Shown here: positions 51,916 to 60,784 of the stretch, in pieces | Position numbering within the stretch: position 1 is the first letter of the stretch | Layout of the letters: each line of letters opens with the position of its first letter | Assembly (NCBI RefSeq): GCF_003605385.1 | Contig: NZ_QYTV02000007.1 | Span: forward strand, 1 to 64,000 | DNA: 64,000 nucleotides | Direction of reading: 5' to 3' | Source: Siminovitchia acidinfaciens | GTDB taxonomy: Bacteria; Bacillota; Bacilli; Bacillales; Bacillaceae_C | Translations under genes and position numbers: made by a program | The notes under the pieces: generated by a model | What the model was told of the DNA's origin: nothing | Database searches by the model: none | Seen by the model: the letters and a program-made list of their open reading frames with translations, nothing else

Positions 51916-52710
51916 GTGAAAAGATTTGCAATTTTCATGTTGCTTAGCATCATTTTGTTATTTGCAGGCTGCAATAGTACTGAAACAAGCAGTGATTCAA
52001 ATGAAAAAGCCGAGAAAAAAACGCCTTTGACAATCTCTGCAGCTGTCAGCCTGACCGATGCATTGGAAGAAATCAAAGAAATATATGAAAAAGATCATTC
52101 AGTGGAACTGACGTTTAATTTAGGCGGCTCTGGGACATTGGCCCAACAAATCCAGCAAGGGGCTCCTGTTGATATTTTCATTTCAGCCAACCATGAATGG
52201 ATGGATACACTCGAAGACGAGGACCTGGTCAATACATCTACAAGGGAAGATATCACGGGCAATAAAATTGTTCTAATCACAGGGATGGATTCCAATTTCA
52301 AATATGAATCAGTCGATGAAATTGAGGCGGCTGATGTAGACCAAATCGCGATTGGCAACCCTGAAAGCGTTCCAGCGGGAAAGTATACCGAAGAGATTTT
52401 ACATAAATTAAAAAAGTGGGATGAGCTAGAAAAAGCAAAGAAGCTCGTAATGGCAAAAGATGTGCGCCAGGTATTGACCTATGTTGAAACCGGCAACGCC
52501 GATATCGGATTTGTCTATGAAAGTGATGCGGTGACTTCTGATAAAATCAACATTCTTGCCGAAGCCGATTTGTCACTTCACGACCCGATCATTTACCCGG
52601 GTGCCGTCCTGGCAGATACGAAACATGAAAAAGAAGCGGAAGAATTTCTGAAATTCCTGCTAACTGAGGAAGCCCAAAACATTTTTGAAAAGTACGGATT
52701 CAAGAAATAA
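51916..52710 (+). CDS. modA: Molybdate-binding lipoprotein ModA
   Basis: 264 residues. Lipoprotein signal MKRFAIFMLLSIILLFAGC with the anchor cysteine at residue 19. The binding fold has the ModA pattern ISAAVSLTDALEEIKEIYEK (about residues 40-59), FNLGGSGTLAQQIQQGAPVD with ISANHEWMD (about 68-100), and AIGNPESVPAGKYTEEIL (about 146). These residues bind an oxyanion. GTG start at 51916 with AGGGGGAT upstream. First gene of modA-modB-modC; the molybdate supplied would feed the hydroxylase island next door. Confidence 0.88.
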   Translation: MKRFAIFMLLSIILLFAGCNSTETSSDSNEKAEKKTPLTISAAVSLTDALEEIKEIYEKDHSVELTFNLGGSGTLAQQIQQGAPVDIFISANHEWMDTLEDEDLVNTSTREDITGNKIVLITGMDSNFKYESVDEIEAADVDQIAIGNPESVPAGKYTEEILHKLKKWDELEKAKKLVMAKDVRQVLTYVETGNADIGFVYESDAVTSDKINILAEADLSLHDPIIYPGAVLADTKHEKEAEEFLKFLLTEEAQNIFEKYGFKK

Positions 52711-52733
52711 TCCTGTTAAGGTATGATAAATCT

Positions 52734-53408
52734 ATGAACTACTCACCTCTATTACTATCATTTAAAACAGCCGCTATCGCAACGGTGATTGTTTTTATTA
52801 CAGGGGTTGTCCTTGCCAGGCTCATAGGACGCAACTCTTTTTATGGGAAAAGCGTAGTGGAGGCAATCATTTTGCTTCCGCTTGTGCTTCCTCCGACCGT
52901 TGTCGGCTTCGGACTTTTATACGCTTTCGGAAAAAATGGATTCATCGGAAAACTGCTGCTCGACTGGTTCGATTTCCAAATCGTTTTTACATGGTATGGT
53001 GTCATTATCGCGGCGGTTGTCGTCTCTTTTCCGTTGATGTACCAAAGTGCAGCGGCCGCTTTTCAGCAATATGATTCAAACGTTGAGAACGCGGCTTACA
53101 CGATGGGAGCTTCCAAATGGAAAGTGTTTTGGACGATTTCGTTTCCGCTTGCATGGCCGGGATTGCTGGCAGGAACCGTCCTCACCTTTGCCCGGGCGCT
53201 TGGCGAATTCGGCGCAACATTGATGATCGCCGGTTACATTCCGAACGTGACGGATACGATTCCGCTTGCCATCTATTTCGCCGTGGAATCGGGAAATATG
53301 GGACTGGCCAAATTCTGGGTCATCATTATTGTCGTTCTTGGGTTTAGCGCGATTTTATGGCTGAACTGGTGGAGTAAAAGGAATATGATGAAACATTCGA
53401 AATCCTGA
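52734..53408 (+). CDS. modB: Molybdate ABC transporter permease ModB
   Basis: 224 residues with five to six transmembrane helices. ModB marks: LPLVLPPTVVGFGLLYAFGK (about 50-69) and the EAA loop AAYTMGASKWKVFWTISFP (about 121-139), then RALGEFGATLMIAGYIPN. It lies 23 bases after modA and 13 before modC, an ordinary compact operon. Confidence 0.9.
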   Translation: MNYSPLLLSFKTAAIATVIVFITGVVLARLIGRNSFYGKSVVEAIILLPLVLPPTVVGFGLLYAFGKNGFIGKLLLDWFDFQIVFTWYGVIIAAVVVSFPLMYQSAAAAFQQYDSNVENAAYTMGASKWKVFWTISFPLAWPGLLAGTVLTFARALGEFGATLMIAGYIPNVTDTIPLAIYFAVESGNMGLAKFWVIIIVVLGFSAILWLNWWSKRNMMKHSKS

Positions 53409-53421
53409 TGGAGGTATGACT

Positions 53422-54096
53422 GTGCTCACTGTCGACATTCAAAAACAACTGACTCACTTTCACATGAATATACAATTCTCGGCAGCCAATGAAATCGTTG
53501 TCCTGTTCGGTCCTTCCGGGTCGGGAAAAACTACAATCCTTAACTGTATTGCCGGCCTTAGCCACCCTGATTCCGGGATCATCCGTCTAAACGAAAAAGA
53601 TTATTTTGACGGTAAGCCGTTCGTACCTATTCAAAAAAGGAATATCGGATACCTATTCCAAGATTACGCCCTTTTTCCACACATGACGGTCTGGAAAAAT
53701 ATCGCGTATGGCATGAAGAACGAAACCTTCGCAAAGGACTTGATGAAAGAACTGCGAATTGAGCACTTGGCAGATAAATATCCTTCTGAAATTTCCGGGG
53801 GTGAAAAGCAGCGGGTTGCAATCGTCAGAGCCATTGCAACTGAACCTGACGCCCTCCTTTTGGATGAGCCTTTTTCTGCACTCGACGACGAAACCAGGAG
53901 GAAAAGCCACGAAGAACTTCTCCGGATCCACGAGCTTTGGCGCATCCCAATTATCATGGTCACCCATAACCATGATGAGGCGGAAAAATTAGGGGATCGG
54001 ATTTTATATTTGGAAAGAGGAGAAATACTTGAGGAGTATGTCAAAAAAGATGGTCAGACGGAGACGTCCAGACCGTTTTTGACACCAGGGATTTAA
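53422..54096 (+). CDS. Molybdate ABC transporter ATPase, short ModC-like
   Basis: 224 residues. Walker A FGPSGSGKTT (about 34), Q-loop LFQDYALFPHM, signature EISGGEKQRVAI (about 120), Walker B LLLDEPFSALDD and switch VTHNHDEAEKL are all present. Unlike Escherichia coli ModC (about 350 residues) it ends after the nucleotide-binding domain and lacks the TOBE/Mop regulatory domain. GTG at 53422 is preferred because GGAGG lies seven bases upstream; an ATG two codons earlier touches that site. Confidence 0.85.
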   Translation: MLTVDIQKQLTHFHMNIQFSAANEIVVLFGPSGSGKTTILNCIAGLSHPDSGIIRLNEKDYFDGKPFVPIQKRNIGYLFQDYALFPHMTVWKNIAYGMKNETFAKDLMKELRIEHLADKYPSEISGGEKQRVAIVRAIATEPDALLLDEPFSALDDETRRKSHEELLRIHELWRIPIIMVTHNHDEAEKLGDRILYLERGEILEEYVKKDGQTETSRPFLTPGI

Positions 54097-54121
54097 AATT
54101 TATCTCCTGATGCAAGGCGAA

Positions 54122-54166
54122 ACAGCAGTCAACTGCTCCGGAAGACGGAAAGCTGACTGCTGCTTT
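54122..54166 (+). terminator. Stem-loop terminator after modC
   Basis: CAGCAGTCA / TGACTGCTG stem with a short T-rich end, between convergent genes. Weak U-run. Confidence 0.55.
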
Positions 54167-54187
54167 CAGACACTGCCCGCACCGATA

Positions 54188-54931
54188 TCAATAAGCCTGC
54201 AGTTCCAATAAACTATCAGAGTAAATAAAGTTTCCTTTGTTATCAATTAAATCCTGAACAGACTCAACAATATGAGGAGTATATTTCCGAAGCGTTTCTT
54301 CCGAACCGACACCTGAAAGCACACCAACCCCGAATCGGCCATGCTTTGAAAACTCCATATCTACCGGTGTATCCCCTACATGGATAACTTCGTCCGGCTT
54401 CAGGCTATGCGCATAGCAAAAAACTTCCATTGCTTCTCGACTCGGTTTTTTCTCATAAAGATCCGCGGTTCCAATAAAATCGATATATTTGCGAATCCCC
54501 AATTCTGTGATTGTAAGCATAGTAACATCAAAATTGTCTGCAGTAACAATTCCTATTTTTAATTGATTCTTTTTCAACTGCTTAAACAATGCCGCTAAAT
54601 TACCAATCGCTTTTATATCTTCGCTATGCTCCTGAACGTAGCGATAATATAATCCATTCATTTCTTTATGGATCTTCTCCTGGTCGGCATGAAGTGAGTC
54701 AGCTATGACTTTCGAAATATCTTTCGACGTTTTTCCAGCCAATAAACTGTTTTCGTCCACCTCATTTCCTTTCAGTCCAATAAAATGGGCAATTTTATTC
54801 GTTTTTCCCACGTAGTCTCCCAAGGCATATTGTTTTACCAATTCGTAAATCACTGAATAAGTGGAGTTGATCCATAATGTGTTAAACTCTACCAATGTCC
54901 CATCTTTATCAAATAAAATACCTTTAATCAT
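54188..54931 (-). CDS. HAD-family hydrolase (phosphoglycolate phosphatase-like)
   Basis: 247 residues. Motif I KGILFDKDGTLVEF with the nucleophile aspartate at about residue 8, motif II IVTADN (about 120), and motif IV EVIHVGDTPVDMEFSKHGRF (about 181-200). A helical cap lies between motifs I and II. Likely a small-molecule phosphatase; substrate unknown. Single-gene unit between the mod operon and repeat fragment 5. Confidence 0.78.
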   Translation of the reverse strand: MIKGILFDKDGTLVEFNTLWINSTYSVIYELVKQYALGDYVGKTNKIAHFIGLKGNEVDENSLLAGKTSKDISKVIADSLHADQEKIHKEMNGLYYRYVQEHSEDIKAIGNLAALFKQLKKNQLKIGIVTADNFDVTMLTITELGIRKYIDFIGTADLYEKKPSREAMEVFCYAHSLKPDEVIHVGDTPVDMEFSKHGRFGVGVLSGVGSEETLRKYTPHIVESVQDLIDNKGNFIYSDSLLELQAY

Positions 54932-55218
54932 TGCATCTCTCTTCCATCAAATTGAGTAATTCTTCTAAACACACTCTTTCTTCATGCCCCTTCCCTATGA
55001 AATACTGGTTAATTTTTCCATTTAGATTTTACTCAAACTGAATTGCTCTTCCCATTGCAATTAAAATTATAGGAGCCGAATGTTAATAGAATGGTAGGAA
55101 TATGTAAAGTGTATGTAAATCTTTATGAAGAAATGTTTACTGAAGAAGTTTAATTAAAGGAAAAAACAGAAGCATCGACGTACAGACTGAGCTGAGCTGA
55201 AATGTGGATTGCAGCTGT

Positions 55219-55312
55219 TTTGGGGCGACAAGCGCTGGCCGCCTCAAAGCATCACATCCTGTGGCTTCGGTGGTCACTAGCACTTCCTGTCCGTCGGAGT
55301 TGGACGCAAAAC
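55219..55312 (+). repeat. Dispersed structured repeat, copy 5 (3' fragment)
   Basis: About 94 bases matching the 3' part of copies 2 and 4: GCGCTGGCCGCCTCAAAGC, CAC-ATCCT-GTG hairpin, then CACTTCCTGTCCGTCGGAGT. The 5' two thirds are missing. The gap 54932-55218 shows nothing else; the interval 55313-55397 carries only the nitrilase-gene terminator. Confidence 0.75.
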
Positions 55313-55357
55313 AAGCTATACAGAAGCATAGAATTAAGAATATCCTAAACGAAAAAA

Positions 55358-55387
55358 ACAAAGTCCACCTATGTAAGTAGACTTTGT
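55358..55387 (-). terminator. Terminator after the nitrilase-family gene
   Basis: ACAAAGTC / GACTTTGT stem; on the minus strand followed by a run of seven T. Confidence 0.8.
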
Positions 55388-55397
55388 CTTAGAAAAA

Positions 55398-56282
55398 CTA
55401 TTTAGGTGTTTTTACACAAGTAGAAAATTGCACCGAATAAATATCATCCCGAACATCATTCAACAACGGTGCCGGACTATGCTCGCGCGATCTCCTCAAA
55501 GCTCCCAAATCTAGCCGGCCGCTTACGATCATTTCCTTGTTATTTTCTCCTCTGACGATTGTCCCATCCTCGGAAAAAAAGGGGTCGCAAGGAGAATAGA
55601 TTCCTGCAAATCCAGCTTCAGTTGAAAAGTTCTCTAACTTAGGCAAATCACTCAGGGTGGCTGTTTTTACAACAAACAATTGATTTTCGACAGCCCTTGC
55701 TCTTGCACAATGATCGACCCGGTGCACACCATGCATCCCTTCCGTCCATGATGGACAAAACACAATTTCCGCCCCTTCTGAAGCTACTTTTCTTGAAAGC
55801 TCAGGAAACTCAATATCATAACAGGTCAGCAGAGCTACCTTCGTCCATTCGGTGTCAAATATGTTCAATTGACTGCCAGCGTCCAACTGAAACATTCTCT
55901 TTTCAAATTGCGTTAAATGGATTTTATCCTGATAAACAAAGTTGCCATCCGGATAAAACATGTAACATCGATTCACCCAGCGGCCGTTTTCATCTTTTAC
56001 AACATGTGTGCCTCCAATGATATGGACCTTATTTGATATACTCAAACGTCTGAACAAATCGATATAAAGTCCAGTATACCGATCCAGCCCCCTGACCAGA
56101 TCATACTCTGTCCCTTTTGGAAGCAGGCACATCAGCTGCGTGGTGAAAAACTCCGGAAATACAATGAAATGCGGATTGTCCTTCATTGCCTGGCTGACCA
56201 CTTTTTCCACCTGCTGGACAAATTCGGCTTCTTCTATGATTTCTCTAATATAATATTGGACTGCCGAGACAGTCAGATCCAT
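55398..56282 (-). CDS. Nitrilase-superfamily amidase (like the C-terminal half of YhcX)
   Basis: 294 residues with the Glu-Lys-Cys triad of carbon-nitrogen hydrolases: FIVFPEFFTTQLM (Glu near residue 44), YQDKIHLTQFEKR (Lys near 119) and LLTCYDIEFPELSRK (Cys near 154). It is last in the operon potD-potC-potB-amidase, so it probably cleaves an amide of an imported polyamine-like compound, such as an N-carbamoyl or N-acetyl derivative. It resembles the amidase half of Bacillus YhcX-type GNAT-amidase fusions; the GNAT half stands alone at 22397. The family match is firm, the substrate is inferred. Confidence 0.82.
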   Translation of the reverse strand: MDLTVSAVQYYIREIIEEAEFVQQVEKVVSQAMKDNPHFIVFPEFFTTQLMCLLPKGTEYDLVRGLDRYTGLYIDLFRRLSISNKVHIIGGTHVVKDENGRWVNRCYMFYPDGNFVYQDKIHLTQFEKRMFQLDAGSQLNIFDTEWTKVALLTCYDIEFPELSRKVASEGAEIVFCPSWTEGMHGVHRVDHCARARAVENQLFVVKTATLSDLPKLENFSTEAGFAGIYSPCDPFFSEDGTIVRGENNKEMIVSGRLDLGALRRSREHSPAPLLNDVRDDIYSVQFSTCVKTPK

Positions 56283-56318
56283 ATCTCAGTCTTCCTTTCT
56301 GTTAAATTTCTACTGTCG

Positions 56319-57173
56319 TTATGCAAGAAAGTTTTTCCCGCCACTGGATGAAGTATATTTCATGAACAACATTATAGAAATCAAAACAAGGACTGTCAGA
56401 AGAATCGCCAAGGCAGAACCGAGCTGCCAGTTCATCTCAACCATAAACGTATCACGTATGACATTTCCCACCATGACCAGCTTATTTCCAGTCAATAAAT
56501 CAGTTGTTACGAAAACACTTAGCGCAGGTACAAATGTGATGATGACACCTGCCAGTACACCAGGCATTGTCAAAGGCAGCGTGACATTCAAAAACGTTTT
56601 TACAGGACTTGCCCCCAGGTCTTCCGAAGCTTCCAGATATGTTTTATCCAATTGTTCGATAGATGAATAGATCGGAAGAATCATGAACGGAAGAAAACCA
56701 TATACCATGCCGATCAAAACAGCGCTTGGTGTGTACAGCATATTAATCGACTCAGAAATAAATCCTAGATTCTTGAGAATATTATTAATGACCCCCTCAT
56801 TATTCAGCAGGATGATCCATGAATACAGACGGATAACGAGGTTGCACCAAAACGGAATCATGACGAGAACAAGAAGCATGTTTTTCCATTTATCCGCGTG
56901 AGCAACAAAATAGGCGAACGGATAGGCCAAAAGAAGACAGACAATCGTTGTCATAAAGGCCCAGTATAAGGAATTCCAAATAACTTTCAAATATAGTGAA
57001 CTGAAAGCAGTCTTATAAGACTCTATACTAAACTCATAAATAGTTGTCCCGTAGCCGCCATTTACAGTAAAACTGATGATAGTGATCATAACAACCGGTA
57101 TCATTAGGAAGAAAAGCAGCCAAAGTAAACTTGGCGACAACATTGCATAAGCGCTTCTTACACTTTTAACCAT
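56319..57173 (-). CDS. Polyamine-type ABC permease (PotB-like, locus 2)
   Basis: 284 residues, about six transmembrane helices. EAA loop ASEDLGASPVKTFLNVTLP (about residue 180). It begins MVKSVRSAYAMLSPSLLWLL and follows the PotC-like gene by 15 bases. No ATPase gene is in this operon, so the channel must be driven by an ATPase encoded elsewhere, plausibly the PotA-like protein at 27142. Confidence 0.85.
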   Translation of the reverse strand: MVKSVRSAYAMLSPSLLWLLFFLMIPVVMITIISFTVNGGYGTTIYEFSIESYKTAFSSLYLKVIWNSLYWAFMTTIVCLLLAYPFAYFVAHADKWKNMLLVLVMIPFWCNLVIRLYSWIILLNNEGVINNILKNLGFISESINMLYTPSAVLIGMVYGFLPFMILPIYSSIEQLDKTYLEASEDLGASPVKTFLNVTLPLTMPGVLAGVIITFVPALSVFVTTDLLTGNKLVMVGNVIRDTFMVEMNWQLGSALAILLTVLVLISIMLFMKYTSSSGGKNFLA

Positions 57174-57188
57174 TAAATCACCCTCTAT

Positions 57189-57971
57189 CTACTTTTGTTT
57201 TGAACTTCCCATGCCTTTTCCTGCTGCAACAACCCCGATCACAATTAACAAAATCATTATAGTAGATAGGGCATTGATTTCCGGGGAAATCCCCTGGCGA
57301 ACCATTGAATAAACGAGGACCGGCAAAGTATCGGATCCTGGTCCGGCGGTAAAGTATGAAATATTAAATTCATCAAGAGATATTGTAAAAACTAATAAGG
57401 AGCCGGCTAGAATGGCGGGGAAAATCAATGGAAATGTAACTCTCCAAAACGTATGCCACCCATTGGCACCAAGATCTTTTGCAGCTTCCTCAATCGAGCT
57501 GTCAAATCTCACCAGTCTTGCCATGACAACAAAAATAACGTACGAAGTAGTGAGCGCTACATGTCCTGGAATAACTGTTGTTGTACCTAAAGTAACATCC
57601 AACCAACCGTAAAGGGACAAAAGCGCAACTGCAACAACCACGTGGGGAATAACTACAGGAATGTAAAATAGAAAATCAAAAAATTTCTTGCCCGGAAATT
57701 CATACCGATGCAAGGCAAGTGCTGCGAGGGTACCTATAATGGCGGAAATCACAGTAGTCACAACCGCAATAAATAGACTGTTCTGCGTTGCACTCAATAT
57801 TTGCCCGTTTGAAAACAATTGTGTGTACCAGTCAAATGTAAAGCCCGTCCATGTGGTCCCTGTCTTTGAGTCATTAAAAGAGTAAACCATCAGCACAATG
57901 ATAGGAACGTAGAAAAACAAAAACATGATGAAAGTATAAACACCAAGTATCTTCTTAGTTTTTGGCCGCAT
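57189..57971 (-). CDS. Polyamine-type ABC permease (PotC-like, locus 2)
   Basis: 260 residues, about six transmembrane helices, EAA loop AAKDLGANGWHTFWRVTFP (about residue 165). ATG 57971 lies eight or nine bases after GGAAAGG; earlier in-frame TTG and ATG codons overlap this site. It follows a strong stem-loop that separates it from the binding-protein gene. Confidence 0.85.
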   Translation of the reverse strand: MRPKTKKILGVYTFIMFLFFYVPIIVLMVYSFNDSKTGTTWTGFTFDWYTQLFSNGQILSATQNSLFIAVVTTVISAIIGTLAALALHRYEFPGKKFFDFLFYIPVVIPHVVVAVALLSLYGWLDVTLGTTTVIPGHVALTTSYVIFVVMARLVRFDSSIEEAAKDLGANGWHTFWRVTFPLIFPAILAGSLLVFTISLDEFNISYFTAGPGSDTLPVLVYSMVRQGISPEINALSTIMILLIVIGVVAAGKGMGSSKQK

Positions 57972-58000
57972 CTGCATCTGCCTTTCCAAAGTTGCAATAA

Positions 58001-58036
58001 TTGAATAAAGTGGCTCAACGCGGCCACTTTATTCAA
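58001..58036 (-). promoter_or_regulatory. Intra-operon stem-loop after potD (locus 2)
   Basis: Perfect 14-bp stem TTGAATAAAGTGGC / GCCACTTTATTCAA between the binding-protein and permease genes. No U-run, so it may act as mRNA stabiliser or partial terminator giving more PotD than permease. Locus 1 has a comparable hairpin at 24223. Confidence 0.65.
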
Positions 58037-58051
58037 TGCAATATTTTAGTA

Positions 58052-59131
58052 TTATTGAATCTTGAGCTCGTTATATAAGCGATTGATTGACTCTAAAGTT
58101 TTCGGTTCCAATATTTGATACCATTGGCCTCTTGAGACCTCTTCATCTGTTGGGTAGATTGCAGTATTATTTTTGATTTCCTCATCCATTAACTCTACTG
58201 CTGCAGCGTTTGGACTGCTCCCCTTAACTTCTTCTGCATTTTGTTTACTATTTTCTGGTTCAAGTAGATAATTAATGAATACTTCTGCTGTATATTTATT
58301 TTCTGCAGTTTTTGGAATAGCGATATTATCCATCCAGAGCACTCCGCCTTCTTCAGGCAAAATAAACCCTACATCAGGATTCGAAGCCATGGCTTTAGCA
58401 GCTCCCGTGTTGTATGACATTCCTATCCAAGCTTCCCCGCTTGTAAACTGCGCCTCAGGGGTGCCATCATAAGTTAGAACATTAGGATGAAGTTCTTCCA
58501 GCTTTTTCTTTGCTTCCTCCAACTGCTCTTCTGTAGGATTATTGATGTCATACCCTAAGATTTGAAGTGGTACCGTGAATACTTCCCTGGCACTTTCATT
58601 CATGGATACATGCCCTTTATATTCAGGATTCCATAAATCTTCCCAGCTCTTTGGCTCTCCAACCTTTGCTTTATTGTAAGCAAGTCCAATACTTCCATAG
58701 AAATAAGGAACAGAATATTTGTTGCCGGGATCAAAATCCTGATCTTTCAGCGGTTCTGATATGTGTTCAAAATTTGGAATATTTTCCATGTCCAGCTCTA
58801 AAAGAAAATCATCATTAATCATTTGTTCTACAAAATAATCAGTCGGAAACACGACATCATAGGAGACGGCTCCGCTTTTGATCTTTGTATACATCTCCTG
58901 GTTGGCACTATATGTGTCCAGAATTACTTTTACACCAAATTCTTTTTCAAAACTTTTTACTAGATCCTGGGATATATATTCTCCCCAGTTAAATACTTTC
59001 AACTCTTTCGCCAGCTTTTGCTCCCCGTCTTCTTCGCCCGATGATTCGGATGAAGATTTTGAAGAATTGCCACAGGCCGCCAAAACTAGTAACAAAACGA
59101 AAACGGCCAATAGAGATGTGATTTTTCTCAA
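58052..59131 (-). CDS. Polyamine-type ABC substrate-binding lipoprotein (PotD-like, locus 2)
   Basis: 359 residues, first gene of its operon. Lipoprotein signal ITSLLAVFVLLLVLAACGNS with the anchor Cys at about residue 20, then a Ser/Glu-rich linker. PotD marks: ELKVFNWGEYISQDLVKSFE (about 44-63), SYDVVFPTDYFVEQM and EAQFTSGEAWIGMSYNTG. The start is TTG at 59131, spaced correctly from GGGGGG. It is closer in style to true spermidine/putrescine PotD than the locus 1 protein. Divergent LysR gene upstream. Confidence 0.85.
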   Translation of the reverse strand: MRKITSLLAVFVLLLVLAACGNSSKSSSESSGEEDGEQKLAKELKVFNWGEYISQDLVKSFEKEFGVKVILDTYSANQEMYTKIKSGAVSYDVVFPTDYFVEQMINDDFLLELDMENIPNFEHISEPLKDQDFDPGNKYSVPYFYGSIGLAYNKAKVGEPKSWEDLWNPEYKGHVSMNESAREVFTVPLQILGYDINNPTEEQLEEAKKKLEELHPNVLTYDGTPEAQFTSGEAWIGMSYNTGAAKAMASNPDVGFILPEEGGVLWMDNIAIPKTAENKYTAEVFINYLLEPENSKQNAEEVKGSSPNAAAVELMDEEIKNNTAIYPTDEEVSRGQWYQILEPKTLESINRLYNELKIQ

Positions 59132-59206
59132 GATGATCCCCCCATTTTATTAAACTATCAAACTTTTGAAAACCCTTTCAATTGTAAATTATAGTATATG
59201 TTGCAT

Positions 59207-59222
59207 TTTGTATTATTACAAA
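59207..59222. promoter_or_regulatory. LysR-type box between potD (locus 2) and lysR
   Basis: TTTGTA-TTAT-TACAAA, a perfect inverted repeat with the T-N11-A spacing of LysR sites, in the 159-bp divergent region. Confidence 0.6.
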
Positions 59223-59290
59223 TATATAATATATATGAATACCATATAAATTTTAAATAGTCTTATTATTTTACAAAAGGGAGAAGTAAA

Positions 59291-60196
59291 ATGGATCTTC
59301 ATCGATTGCGCTGTTTTATTAAAATTGTAGAGGAAGGAAGCGTCTCTAAGGCGGCGGAAGCATTGAATATGACACAGCCACCCTTAAGCATCATGATGGG
59401 GAAGCTTGAAAAGGAACTGAATGTGTCATTGTTTGACCGTTCTGGCAGAAGGCTGAATTTAACACGGGACGGGGAATTTTTATACCAGCGCGGAAAAGAA
59501 TTGATCGCGACAACTGAAAATATGGTAAAAGAACTCGTGGAACACAATGATGGGATGCGCGGGACTGTGACTGCCGGCTGTATCACTTCAGCGAATTTAT
59601 TCATCATTCCCGATGCGGTTAAAAAGCTTCGGGAAGAAGCGCCGAACATCGTAATGCGTGTAAAAGAAGGGAATTCTTCCTTCGTTTTGAATGAATTGAG
59701 GAACCATAAAATAGATATCGGCATCGTCCGAACAATATTTGAAGCTGAGGATCTTCATACATCCACTTTATTGACAGAACCATTACTGCTGGCACTGCCG
59801 CCTGGCCATCCATTATTGGAAAAGCCGTCTATCAGCATCGCCGATCTGCGGAATGAAAAATTCATCCTTCCGACCTCCTCTCACGGCTCGGGAATCGCCG
59901 AAGAGATTATGGAAGCCTGTAATAACAGCGGATTTTCACCCGACGTTGTTTATTGGGGAACAGAAGTTTTTCCGATGCTCTTCATGGTGATGAAAGGTGT
60001 AGGAATCAGCTTCGCGCCTTATAATTTCAGTCGAATCAATTGGCCGGAGCTCCCTAAGCTCGTTCCACTGGCGGAACCCAAATTGGAAACGAAGCTCAGT
60101 TTGGTCACCCTGCAAAACCATTACCAGCCATCAATTGTTGAACGCTTTTTGGATATAACCAAAAGTGTCGCCAAGGAATTGCAGCCAAAAATATAA
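59291..60196 (+). CDS. LysR-family regulator of polyamine-like locus 2
   Basis: 301 residues. N-terminal winged helix-turn-helix (GSVSKAAEALNMTQPPLSIM) and C-terminal inducer domain. It is paralogous to the regulator at 28522 over its whole length, for example SGFSPDVVYWGTEVFPMLFM. It is transcribed away from potD with a LysR-type box between. A terminator hairpin follows directly. Confidence 0.85.
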   Translation: MDLHRLRCFIKIVEEGSVSKAAEALNMTQPPLSIMMGKLEKELNVSLFDRSGRRLNLTRDGEFLYQRGKELIATTENMVKELVEHNDGMRGTVTAGCITSANLFIIPDAVKKLREEAPNIVMRVKEGNSSFVLNELRNHKIDIGIVRTIFEAEDLHTSTLLTEPLLLALPPGHPLLEKPSISIADLRNEKFILPTSSHGSGIAEEIMEACNNSGFSPDVVYWGTEVFPMLFMVMKGVGISFAPYNFSRINWPELPKLVPLAEPKLETKLSLVTLQNHYQPSIVERFLDITKSVAKELQPKI

Positions 60197-60199
60197 ATA

Positions 60200-60221
60200 G
60201 GGCGGGGATTGACCTCCGCCC
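60200..60221. terminator. Terminator hairpin between lysR and the thioredoxin-like gene
   Basis: GGGCGGG / CCTCCGCCC stem between two convergent genes only 33 bases apart. Confidence 0.55.
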
Positions 60222-60229
60222 ACATAATA

Positions 60230-60784
60230 TTATTTTACTTCAGCCAATGTTTCTTTCATGCTTTCATAGGAATCATTCCAGAAGTCCGAGTTTTCCTTGA
60301 ATGTTTTTGCCACAATCTTGATCATAGACTTAAATTTCTCTTCGTAGCTATCATCGTCTTTTGAAGGTAAGTCTTTCTTGAATTCACCGACAAATGCTTT
60401 CGTTGATTCAGTGATTGGACCCCACTTGGCCACCTGCTCGCCGTTTTCATCAATGAAAATAAAAATGGGGATGACACGATTGCCGTTTGTTAAATATTGA
60501 TCCATCAAGTCCAAATGCTGATCGCGCGGCAGGAGTCTGACATCCATCTCTGTTTTTTCTGCCAAGCGCAGCAAAACAGGAACATTTAGCATACAATGAC
60601 CGCACCATACCTCAGCCAACGCGACAACGCGTAAGTTCTTCCCTTTGATTTTATTGAAAAATCCCTCGTCAGCAGGCGGTTGGAAGTTTTCATAAATATG
60701 TAAAAAGCTGTCTTTATGATACTCCAAATCTTCAATGTATTGCTCAGTCGTTAGCCCTTTATCAAACCATTCGTTCAAATTCAT
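60230..60784 (-). CDS. Thioredoxin-family protein
   Basis: 184 residues, thioredoxin fold with active site AEVWCGHCMLNVPVLLRLAE (CGHC near residue 58), the pattern of disulfide isomerase-like thioredoxins. The cis-proline region is RVIPIFIFIDENGEQ. No signal peptide, so it acts in the cytosol. ATG 60784 has AAGGAGTG upstream; a GTG three codons earlier is in frame. Divergent from the following thioesterase gene. Partner proteins unknown. Confidence 0.82.
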   Translation of the reverse strand: MNLNEWFDKGLTTEQYIEDLEYHKDSFLHIYENFQPPADEGFFNKIKGKNLRVVALAEVWCGHCMLNVPVLLRLAEKTEMDVRLLPRDQHLDLMDQYLTNGNRVIPIFIFIDENGEQVAKWGPITESTKAFVGEFKKDLPSKDDDSYEEKFKSMIKIVAKTFKENSDFWNDSYESMKETLAEVK

